A stretch of 64,000 nt of DNA from Eulemur rufifrons (lineage: Eukaryota > Chordata > Mammalia > Primates > Lemuridae). The DNA lies in contig NC_090983.1 in the NCBI RefSeq assembly GCF_041146395.1, positions 63,247,501 through 63,311,500 of the forward strand. Reading direction: 5' to 3'. Position numbers and translations under genes: made by a program. Of this stretch, positions 1 to 10,752 are shown piece by piece. The stretch's first letter is position 1. Each line of letters opens with the position of its first letter. The notes under the pieces are model-generated. The model was not told the origin of the DNA and ran no database searches. It saw only the letters and a list, made by a program, of their open reading frames with translations.

Positions 1-844
1 TTAGAAAATATTCTATTGCTCAATGACACAAACCTCAAGGAGCTCAGTGTTTCTGCATATGAAATCTTCTTTTTACTGAAAAACAAGAATTTTGACTACC
101 AAATCATATCACAGTTGAAGCAGTGCTGCTTTTGTGAGCAATTATTTATTCCAATGACTACTCTCTATTGGGCAAAGAGGTTCTACTTTCTAGAGGTTAG
201 AAAATGTGGTATATAACTACATTTTTTATGATAGAATTTAAAGATTAGTGTGGTGAAATACCCTGTTTTTACTGGGAGACATGATTCTTATAAAGTGTAA
301 AAATATGGCTGTATTAAGGTTGCAAACAGAGATATGGCTTAATGCTTTATAAAGGCATACTGGCTACTATGAAAAAAGTGATTTGTATGCAATTTCTGAT
401 AATTTCTGTTGTTTCTTATTGGTTTTCCAAAAGCAAAGAAAGTCCCTATGTTTTTCATGTTCTATGTCATTTATGACTTGTGTATTTGCTTGATAATGAC
501 TAGAATGGAACTTATGAAAAATCTAGGCTTGTGTCTAGCTGGCTGGGATGGGATGCCATATTCTTCTTGCATCTGAAACATCTATTTTCTACTTTTTACC
601 TTATACTTGATACATACATGAAAGCTATTTTAAAAAGTATGAAGCCCAGGGGTTTTCAGGTGGTCTGTTCTAACATATAAGCATGGATTTTATCAGAGTG
701 TTTTCTTTGTCAACTTTGCCGAAGGGGTAGGTTATTCAGTGATTTCCTCCTTTCTTAATGCCACCTACCATTCTTAAGGACATTAAGGAATGCTGTCATG
801 TTAGCTCTAAGTAGAAAAAAAAGTAAATCCTCTATCTGGAAGTA

Positions 845-1063
845 ACATTGAGTTAAATTCTGATTCTTCCCCTTTCCAGCTATTTGATCTTAGCAAATCA
901 CCCAACCTCTGAGCATTCATTATACATTGAATATAATTATAACAACGGTGCAGGGTTGTCTTGAGGATTAAAGGAGATACCATTATATATGTAAAGCTTG
1001 CAGTGCTATTCCTAGAATTTAGTAGACGCTTAGTACAAAGTAGCTATCATTATACAAGTTTGT
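845..1063 (+). repeat. MIR
   Basis: GCTATTTGATCTTAGCAAAT, CTTGAGGATTAAAGGAGATA and TAGTAGACGCTTAGTACAAA follow the MIR layout. Confidence 0.75.
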
Positions 1064-2519
1064 GTTTTATGAGTTATAAAGTACTTTGACATAATCTCAT
1101 TAGAGCTACAAATTACTCCTATGAGTGGTAGGACAGAAATTTTTGTCCCTCTTTAAAAAATGAAGAAACTAGAGCTCAGCAACAGTCTGGTACCATAGAA
1201 AGAAACTAGTAGGGCATATGATTTCTGGTCTTTACTCTTTCTATTAATACAAACAGAGCCCTGGGGAGGTAGGTTAAGCAAAGGAAGGTTACTGTACTTA
1301 ACATTGTCTTGTTTTCAGTTTAACTTTATCCTGTAGCAGACCCAGAAAGCTATGAATATTCTGGAACTAAGGATCTTGGTCCCAAGCAGTATATATTTTA
1401 CTATTCCTAGGAAGACCAGGTATGTTAGGAGATGACAAGGTACAGAGTTAATCCATAAACAAAAAGATTTATAATTGTGTCCCAAATTATACTTAGACAA
1501 CAAATATGTATCAACTACTTCATTCTTATAAATATTCTTGCTATATAATACATATGGCAAGAAATAAAAAAATAAAAACCAGGACAGGTACTCTGTAATA
1601 TTGTTTCCTGCATAAATTGTGAGAATTTGAAAAAATATATAAAAATAAATCTTGCAAAGCTCAGGTTCAAGACCTCCAACCTTGTGAAGAAGAAATGTTT
1701 TCCATTTCCTTGAAATTTTAAATGTCCTAGGAGATGATTCCGAGAAAAAAAAGGTGTACTGAGTACAGTAATGGGAGGGACGAAAATGCTACCTGTCTTT
1801 GCCTTCCCACTGGGAATCCCAGCTAACTAAGCATGTGGGAGTGAGAAAGCAGAAAATAGCGTGGAAGGCTGCTTGGAGATCTGCCAGGTAAAACTGCAGG
1901 GCCTCCTCATAGACATTTGCAACCCACTGGTCAGGTAGCACTAATTTAGGTCCACATGAACATGTGTGTGGTTGGTTGAAATTGCTATATCTAGTCTTCT
2001 TTGAGAATTATAACATGTTTTTAAATTGTTATGGAGAATATAATAATTATTTAGATATTTGCCTAGGCACATAGATATGCTGCATTTCTGATTTAAATCA
2101 TTTGAACATAAAGAAGTGTAGTGGACCTGCCTCAGATCCTAAACCAGCATTGTCATGAATTCAAATAATTCCATCACAGGTGGCCATTGCATAGTAGTGC
2201 TAACAAAAGAAACACTCCTAATATCATTCACTAGGAGCAAGAGTCTCTTTCTTGTTAAAGTAAATTATTAATATATTGTCTGAAACTGTATATCAAGAGG
2301 CAAACATTCTACTTTTTTAGATAGCTAATAATTAGAATTCTCCAAATTGGTCAGTTTACCTCAGGAGTAAAAAGGTCTAACACTAGTTTAATGGGAAATT
2401 ATTTACATATTCTCAAAATTTGGTGAAAAAAATATACGTGAATCTAGAATTTAAAACAGAAAAAGTATGGCAAGTTTCTTGCAGAAGTAACATAACAAGG
2501 GGGGAAGACAGTGTTAATA

Positions 2520-2640
2520 CTATAGTAGATATATGCATACATCCACACACAACTGTATGTGTGTGTATATATACATACATGCTTTCTATAGCTACTGTAT
2601 ATCTACACATACAGATGTGGTATGCATATAGCTACAATAT
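2520..2640 (+). repeat. Alternating purine-pyrimidine stretch
   Basis: ATATGCATACATCCACACAC then TGTATGTGTGTGTATATATA and further TA/CA runs: a decayed (TG/CA)n microsatellite. Overlapping open frames on both strands result from it. Confidence 0.85.
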
Positions 2641-3738
2641 GCATTGCAGGAGGCATTTATGTTTCCCAGTTCAATGATTTAATTTCTACCAGTTATACAT
2701 GAGAGAAACTAAATGTTTGATAACTTATCTAAGGCTGTACTGATAGGATTAGATGTGAATGCAGGTCTGTGTGACCTTGAAACTCCTGCTGTTTTATCTA
2801 TAATATGCTCCCTCTAGATGTAACTTGGTGCCATTTCTGTCCATACAGGCAAAAGAGTGAGATGACTCCAGAACAAATGAAGTAATCTACAATTCACTCA
2901 GTGGTCCTCCCAGCTTCCCTTTTTAGGACCTCTCACCTTTAAGAAATCCCTCCAAAGCACCTTGTAGCCCTGCCTTTCGTAGGATGTAGGACGGCAACAC
3001 CACCTCCACCGCCCTCAGCCTCCCCATCCAGTTTCCTGTTTCTCACAGCCCCACCTGAACCTGGTGCTATGGCTTCCCCATTCCCTCTGCTTGCCACGTG
3101 TACCACCCCTCAGGGCCATGGTCTCTGCTTTCCAAAGTGATCGCACTCTATTAGTGAATGCAATGGCATAATGTGTTAATCCACTTCTGGTAGAATATTT
3201 ACATTTGCATTTTAACAGTGACTTTGTGAAAGTGCTAAGTTAGAAATTTGATATACGATTGTCACAGGAGAGACATTTTTTGGAGAGTTGGGTCTACAAA
3301 GTGGATAGTCACGTATGTGCCTCCTTGTCAGGGCTATCTCTGGCTAATAACATTATTCATCCATAAATCAATTCCAAAGTGGAAAAATATGTTTTTAATC
3401 TAAAATATTTATTTTATACATCACAGATATCATGTATAGGCAAGCAAATCATTGTTCTTTCCTGAGGCTGCACATCTGATATCTGAAATCTGAGCAGATA
3501 GTTCTCAGAGGCTGCCCACTGTGCAGAAAGTTTGAACATGATCTCTGTACCAACCCTTGGTGGCTCAAAGAAGGTTTATGGCTATTTAGCTTTTATATTC
3601 TTAAACACTGAAGGCAGATATTCTAAATAAATAAATCAAGAATAAAATGAGAAAAACCCCATTTTCCTGTCTCTCCTCTATACTGATGAACTTATGCTAA
3701 ATTATTCCAATCCAAAACTACAAAAAGTAAAGAAAAGC

Positions 3739-3739
3739 A

Positions 3740-3771
<32 letters not shown>

Positions 3772-3775
3772 ATAG
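3739..3775 (+). repeat. A run followed by AAAAG repeats
   Basis: Eighteen A followed by AAAAG-like units; no body of a retroelement was recognised next to it. Confidence 0.85.
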
Positions 3776-3899
3776 AAATAGTACTGTGAGAAGATGGAAT
3801 ATGAGGTTGGAACAAGCTCTTCTGTTAATCTTACCCAAAATAATTTCTAGTGACTCTGGCAATAAGGCATAAGTATCAAGGCAAAAAGGAAATAATTTT

Positions 3900-4165
3900 A
3901 GATGCATAATGTAGCCTGGTGCTTAGACACCAGACTCTCCAGCCAGATTTCCTGTGTTCTTTCAAATCCAGGTATTTAGCTGAGCAACTTTGGATAAGTC
4001 ATTAATATTTAACCACTCTATGTTTCAGTTTCCTTATCTGTAAAGTGAAGATAATGATAACCTCACGAAGTTATTATAAGGTAAAATGAGTTAATATAGG
4101 TAAAGGTACCTAGAGCAGGGCCTGACATAAGTAAAAACTAATTAGGTGCTAAGTATCATCATTAT
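3900..4165 (+). repeat. MIR
   Basis: Near full length: AGCCTGGTGCTTAGACACCA, TTTCAGTTTCCTTATCTGTA and AGAGCAGGGCCTGACATAAG are the conserved MIR landmarks. Confidence 0.85.
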
Positions 4166-4262
4166 GGTTATTTACTATTGTTAGCATTACAAGCTCATGG
4201 ACTAAAAAAAAATAATCTAACACTCATAAAACAGAAGAAAGAGCAGTATCCACACTTCTCTT

Positions 4263-4760
4263 CACTTTTTTTTATTTCAAGATATTAGGGGGGTACAAAC
4301 ATTTTGGTTACAAGTAATGACTTTGCCTCGCCCAAGCCAGGGCTAGAGGTGTGCTAGTAGTGGGATTGGTGGATCAAATGGTATTTCTATTTTTAGCTCT
4401 TTGAGATATCTCAAAATTACTTTCCACAGGGGTTGTACTAATTTGCAGTCCCACCAGCAGTGTAAGAGTGTTCCAGTCTCTCCACATCCACACCAGCATT
4501 TGTTGTTTTGGGACTTTTTGATAAAGGCCATCACTGGAGTTAGGTGATACCTCATTGTGGTTTTGATTTGCATTTTCCTAATGATTAGGGACGTTGAGCT
4601 CTTTTTTATATGTTTGCTGGCTATTATTCTGTCTTCTTTTGAAAAGTTTTGGTTCATGTCCTTTGCCCATTTATTGATGAGATTGTTTGATTTTTTTTTT
4701 CTTGTTGATTTTTTTAAGTTCTATATAGATTCTTGTTATCAGCCCTTTATCGGATGTGTA
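4263..4760 (-). mobile_element. L1 3' end with internal deletion, antisense in plus orientation
   Basis: The T-run and GATATTAGGGGGGTACAAAC match the 3' end of the L1 at 37939. After GCCAGGGCTAGAGG it jumps to GTGCTAGTAGTGGGATTGG, so roughly 430 bases present in the other copy are missing. The rest is antisense to the end of the L1 reverse-transcriptase frame (a frame encoding [20 protein letters not shown]). Confidence 0.9.
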
Positions 4761-5989
4761 GAGAGTAAACACCAGCATGAAACGCCAATAATTTTGACTT
4801 GTGGTGTTGGAGTGTTTGGCTTAAAATATACTTTTTACAAAATACATCCCCTAGTATACCCTTTACTGTCCACAGAACAGCTAGTGCTCTAAGCCATCTT
4901 GTTTATATAAATGGTTACAGAGTGATTAGATAAACATTATAATTAAATGCCCTCATCCTGAAGTCTTTGCTTTTGTTTCAAGGCTAATAGAGGTGATCAG
5001 TCTTCCTGACACAAGAGGAGCCTGTGGCTGTCTTCTGGAAAACATAATTTGGTACAACTCCCTTCAACATTATTACTAATTTTAGTCCCTGGGTTGCAGA
5101 TGCTCTCCTTTTGCCTTTGTAGTTATTAATAGTACCTTCCTGTGTGCACTGAGCAGTAATGGTTTGTGATTCATTTTTTTCTAAGACTTTTAATTGACTA
5201 AATTAGCTCCCAGAGTGCTGTGTAGCAAGTTAGGTATTAATATAAAACATAAAATCAGAGAATCCTGATCTATCTGTAGAAGCCAAACATGTTTTTTATG
5301 ATTATTCTTTTTGAAAATTGCAAAAGTAATAACAAAACCACACTACAGAATATTTATAAAATAAAAAAAAAAGAAAAAAATCCTCTCATAGTCTTTCTAC
5401 CATAGTTGCTGTAATTTTTTGGTATATTTCTTTCAGTAGTTCTTATGTATATTTTCAACATATTTTTATGAGCATACAACGTTTTTACCTTTTTTTATAT
5501 AGCACTATAATATAAGCATTTTCCATGTTGCTACATCATCCGTCAGAATCATCATTTTTAAGGGATACAACATAGCTTAATTGCTCATTCTCCTACTATT
5601 AAACATTTAATTAGCTCCTATTAAGATGACTATTTAAATAATGCAGGGACAAGTCATTTATGAATATATCTATTTCCATATTTTGGATTTTATTCTTAGA
5701 CGAGGTTTGCTAAGTACTTATACAGTTCTCTCTACCTTATCATTCAGACATATTACTATATCACATTATGAGGAAAATAGCTTTTAAAAAATATGCAACA
5801 TAACTTAATAAAACACCACCACCACTAGATAATACTAAAAATATAAAAACTTTCTCCACTAAATTATTAAACTGTTTTCCATCTGAATTTCATCTCCATT
5901 CAAATAGATATATCTTCTCCTTAGCCTCTAAATATATAACCTTGGAAATATTTCTCATTCTCTTTGTACTTTATACCTTTGTCTGATAG

Positions 5990-6140
5990 CACTCAATTGT
6001 AATTAAAGACTCAGTGTGTAATATTTAATGTCTGACTCTTTCAATAGACAGTAAGTTCCATGAGGGTGGGGGCCCCATCTATGTTGTCATTTTTTCACCC
6101 AAGTACCTGGCACAAAACAGGCAGCCTTGTTTGTTCATTG
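5990..6140 (+). repeat. L2 3' fragment
   Basis: GTAAGTTCCATGAGGGTGGG and AGTACCTGGCACAAAACAGG are typical of the L2 3' end. Confidence 0.75.
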
Positions 6141-6284
6141 ACTGATACAATAATTTAAAATTATTTTGAACACTGTACTATGGTAAGTCCTATTAGAGAT
6201 ACATAGAAATCTATGCTAGTTCCTGCCTTTAAGGAGTTACAATTATTGTAATCCTTTACTATTGTTTTTACTTTATGTCATAGG

Positions 6285-6510
6285 AGAAAGTTCACGAGCT
6301 TGAAGACCAAATGGACCTGGGTTTGACCCTCATTTACCATTCATTGTCTATGTGATATTGGGCAAATTATTTAACTTATTGAAGCCCTAGATTGGTCATC
6401 TGTAAAGCAGGGGTAATACTTGTCCCACAAAGTTATTCTGAGGTTTACATGAAGTCATATATGCAAAGTTTTTGTCCTAGCTCCTAGAAACTAAAGGGCA
6501 TTCCATTATT
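6285..6510 (+). repeat. MIR
   Basis: ATGTGATATTGGGCAAATTA, GGTCATCTGTAAAGCAGGGG and CCACAAAGTTATTCTGAGG follow the MIR core. Confidence 0.83.
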
Positions 6511-7039
6511 ATACTTACTGAATGAATGAAGCCAGCCTTGGCAATTTTCACTTTTCTTTTTTTCCAGTTTTTTGCTTTCTTCCCATTACCATTGTCTCAG
6601 TCAATAGTCAGGACATAAACATTTTATGCCTGGGTTATTGTTCCTTGCTTCACTTCCTTTTAACCTGTTCCATAATTCTTCCCAGAGCCTTGTCATCATC
6701 CCCAGTGACCTTTGTACCAGTTAAAACTTATTGCAAATTTTAAGGCTCTCTGCCAGTTGGTCCCCAGGGGTCCCTTCTGTCTACCTAACTACCCTCCACT
6801 CCAGTGATAAGCTGCTCATGGGGAACTCACAGGTACAAGGAGAGAGACAGAAACATAGATATGCCACATACAATAAACTCAAGTGGCAGGTACAACAGAG
6901 ATGAAAAGATAACTTTGGGTTTCTTTTCTCTGTGAATGCGTCTGAGCTCCCCTGAGTAGTTGGTTACTTCTTTCCCTGGGCCATTATACATACATCTATA
7001 TAGTACAGTTCCTATTGTATCACTTTGTAATCATTTGAC

Positions 7040-7250
7040 AGTGTAGCCTCCCCCTTCACTTACTGATCAACAAATACTATTTGAGCAGTTGTTATGTCCA
7101 AAGGACATCTCTAGACCTTGTCTGATAATCACTAAGCACCTTGAGAGTAGCAACCAAATCTTATTCATTTTTATACCATCAGTGCTAATACATACAAGGA
7201 AGATCAATGGATATTGAAGGAATTATCGCGTGAGTGAATGAGTAAATGAA
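7040..7250 (+). repeat. L2-like 3' fragment
   Basis: CTAAGCACCTTGAGAGTAGC and TCAATGGATATTGAAGGAAT follow the L2 3' end layout with strong divergence. Confidence 0.6.
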
Positions 7251-8280
7251 TTTATGTACAGAATGGCAAATCTACTTATTATTCCTTAAACGTTTTGCCT
7301 ATCTACTTCTGAATTTTGTAGGTTTCTATTTTTCTGAATTAGATAGTAAATTTTGTTACATGGGAACTGATTTGAAGAGCATTACTTGGCCCAAATTAGT
7401 TCATCCTACGGTTTGTCATAGGATTTGAATTTCCCAGCATGAAACTCATTTTTAGAAAGAAATTATAAAATAATACATGTATACAATGATGGCAGTTCAA
7501 CAATTCAAAATATACAAAGAATAACAAGTAAAAGGTCTCCTTTACCATCAACGTGAACTCTTTCACAACCCTTTCTTTTATTCCCAAAGCATTGTAAGCT
7601 TGGTATAATACTTCCAGACTTATTCCCTATACGTTTTCCATGTCTTTCTGACGTGTGTTTTTTGTTTTTGTTTGTTTGATTTTTTTTTTTTTTTTTTGGA
7701 GCTAAGTCATTGTATCTAGAAGGCTGTTCTCAGGGGCTTACCCAAGGCCACTAGCTAGGATAATTGCATAGATCCCTATCCCAACCTTTTAAGCTAAGTT
7801 ATCACCAAGCTTCTTAAAAGAACAAGGTGAGTGGGGCTTTAATGTGATGCAGCAAAACTCATCTCTAGACAAGAATTTTTTCCCCTCCTTATCACATACC
7901 TATAAATGAGGAATTATTATAATCAAAATAAGCACTATTATGTTTTAATAAGCTCCAAAATATCTATTTTACTTCACAAGTATATTATTTTCATTATGTT
8001 TTAAATCTCTCTATTTCTATATTTTTATTTCCTGTTAGAAATTTAAAACTGCTTGAAGATATTTGAGATCTAAGTACATTAATAATTTATGTAAACTTTC
8101 CTATATTCCAAATATTAATCATAAAATTACTTTGTACAACCATTGACCTACAATGCAGTTCAGTGTCAAAAGTGTTCAATGAAGTGTTAGCTGTCTTGGG
8201 GTTCACCTTAGTTCTTCCACTTGGGCAAGCTATAAATCCTTTAGAGCCTCAGTTTGTTGTTTAGCTCTAAATAGAGGTGA

Positions 8281-8509
8281 TAGTCATTCAACATTCATTC
8301 ATTTATTTAACAAATATTTATTGAACATTAATTTGTGCCAGGAATTGATGTTGGCACTGTGAAAGCAATGATCAAAGCAGACTAAATCCCCTGCCCTAAT
8401 GGTCCCTTCATTCTAGCAGGGAGACAGATAATAGATTGATAAGTAGAGGTACCACCATGTACCAACAAAATACTATGTGATGGTAAGGATGCAGAGAAAT
8501 TGGAATATG
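8281..8509 (+). repeat. Old mammalian interspersed repeat, 5' part
   Basis: ATTCATTTATTTAACAAATA, then a diverged form of a common mammalian repeat ending in CAGGGAGACAGATAATAGAT. It continues after the L1 at 9824. I recognise the consensus but do not assert its database name. Confidence 0.7.
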
Positions 8510-9823
8510 ATTTTTTTGTTGCTGTAATTTCCCTTGGAGGCTTGTTCATAAATTCTTTGCCTAGGTCTCTTCATAAATTCTTTGCCTAGGCTGATATCTA
8601 GAAGAGTTTTTCCAACATTTTCTTCTAGAATTCTTATGGTTTTATGTCTTAGAGTGAAATTGTCATCCATCTTGAATTAATTTTTGTGAATGGTGAGAGA
8701 TATGGATCCTGTTTCAATTTTCTACATGTGGCTATCCAATTTTCCCAGCACCATTTATTGACTAGGGATTCTTTTCCCCAGTGTATATTGCTGTTTACTT
8801 TCTCAAAGATCACATGGCAATATAAATGGGACTTGATTAAATTAAAAAGCTTCTACACAGCCAAGGAAACAATCAACAGAGCAAACAGACAACCTACAGA
8901 ATGAGAGAAAATATTTGCATGCTATACATACAATAAAGGGCTAATAACCAGAATCTACAAAGAACTCAGCAAATCAGCAAGAAAAAAAAAATCAAACAAC
9001 ACCATTAAAAAGTGGGCAAAAGACATGAACAGAAGCTTTTCAAAAGAAGATAGACCAATGGTCAATAAACATATGAAAAAATGCTCAAAGTTACTAATTA
9101 TCAGAGAAATGCAAATCAAAACCACAATGAGAGATTACGTAACACCAGTGAGAATTGCTTTTATCAAAAAGTCCCAAAACAATAGATGCTGGTGTAGATA
9201 CAAAGAAAAATGAACATTTATACACTGTAGGTGGTACTGTAAATTAGTACAACCTCTACAGAAAATAGTATGGAGATACCTCAAAGAACTGAAAGTAGAA
9301 CTACCATTTGACCCAGCAATCCCATTACTGGGTATTTACCCAAAGGAAAAAAAGACATTCTAAAGACATGTGCACTTAACTATTCATAGCAGCACAATTC
9401 ACAATTGCAAAGATGCAGAAACTACGCAAGTGCCTGTCAATACATGAGTGGATTAATAAAATGTGGTATATGTATACCATGGAGTACTACTCAGCCATAA
9501 AAAATGGTGAACTACCTCTTGTATTATCCTGGATGGAGCTGGAGCCCATTCTTCTAAGTATCACAAGAATGGAAAAATAAGCACCACATGTACTCACCAT
9601 TAAATTAGTATTAATTGATCAATACTTATGTACACATATGGAAGTAACATTCATCTGGTGTTGGGGAGGTGGTGGGGAGGGGATGGGTAAATTCACACCT
9701 AATGAGTACGGTGTGCGCTGTCTGGGAGTTGGGCATGCCTGTAGTTTTGACTCGGGCAGTGAAAAGGCAATATATGTAACTAAAGCATTGGTACCCTTGT
9801 TAATATGCTGGAAAAAAAAAAAA
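8510..9823 (+). mobile_element. L1 3' end with inverted 5' segment
   Basis: From about 8827 to the A tail at 9810-9823 this is the sense 3' end of L1 (end of ORF2, then 3' UTR like the copies at 4263 and 37939). From about 8510 to 8825 the sequence is L1 from further upstream but in antisense (TCATCCATCTTGAATTAATT, TGGCTATCCAATTTTCCCAG). This arrangement is the signature of twin priming. The element sits inside an older repeat that continues on both sides. Confidence 0.85.
8543..8590 (+). repeat. 25-bp direct duplication inside L1
   Basis: TTCATAAATTCTTTGCCTAG occurs twice with a 25-bp period within the inverted L1 part. Confidence 0.92.
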
Positions 9824-10330
9824 ATCTAGGTGAAGGTCTAAGGGCAGAAACATGCTGGGTATGTTTAAAGAAGGGCAAGGAGGTCGGATTAGTGTGGCTG
9901 GAGCAGAGGGGTAAAGCAGCAGAAGGAGATAGCAGAGAGGCACTAGGAATAGATGAAGCAACACCTTGAAGGTCATGGGAAGCCACCAGTGGGCTTTGAG
10001 AACCAGAGTGACATGATCTGACTTGGGTTTTAAAAGAATAATTCTGGCTGCTTTGTAGAGAACAGTCTCTGGAAGAGCAAGTGTAAAATTAGGAACGCCA
10101 ATTAGAAGTTAATTGCAATAATCTAGACAAGAGATTATGAAGGTAGAGAGGGTGGTAAAAAGTGTTCAAATTCTATGTAGAGATCTGCTAGAATTTGCTG
10201 AGAAATCTGGATGTGTGAGAAAGAGAGTGGATAAGAATAGCTGAAAGGATGGGATTGCCATTAACGAAGGGGAAAGAGCTGTAAGAGTTTGCTCATAACT
10301 CTAAACATAAATTGGACTAAACTATAAGCA
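9824..10330 (+). repeat. Old mammalian interspersed repeat, continuation after L1
   Basis: Contains TGTGGCTGGAGCAGAGGGGT and GTGACATGATCTGACTTGGG, the order expected downstream of the 8281 piece. Related sequence occurs at 29277-30110. Confidence 0.7.
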
Positions 10331-10340
10331 TTTTTTCTAG

Positions 10341-10752
10341 TGTATTAGTTCACTAGGCCTACCATAACAAAATACCACAGGCAGGCTGGCTTAAACAACA
10401 GAAATTTATTTTCTCACAGTTCTGGAGTCTGGAAGTCCAAGATCATGGTGCTGACAGGGTTCGTCTTCTCTGAGACCTCTCTCCTTGGCTTGCAGATGCC
10501 CACCCCCTCCCTTACTGTGTCCTCACAGGGTCTTTTCTTTGTATGCACACACCCCTAGTGTCTCTCTGTATGCCCAAATTTTCTCTTCTTACGAGGATAA
10601 CAGTCAGATTGGATTAGAACCCCCCATATGACCTAACTTAATATTAATCATTTCATTAAAGACCCTATCTCCAAATACACTCACATTCTGAGATACTGAG
10701 GATTAGGTCTTCAACATATGAATTTGGGAGGGACACAACTCAGCCCATAACA
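10341..10752 (-). mobile_element. MLT1-type (MaLR) LTR, antisense
   Basis: Starts TGTATTAGTTCACTAGGCCT and ends CAGCCCATAACA, about 412 bases, bounded by TG...CA. It includes AACAACAGAAATTTATTTTC and ACAGTTCTGGAGTCTGGAAG. It is the reverse complement of the same family as the LTR at 30742. Confidence 0.82.

Noticed and set aside
4343..4657. Minus-strand frame resembling reverse transcriptase
   Set aside because: Part of a truncated L1 3' end with a deletion; not an intact gene. The same applies to 38416-38673 and 9025-9213.
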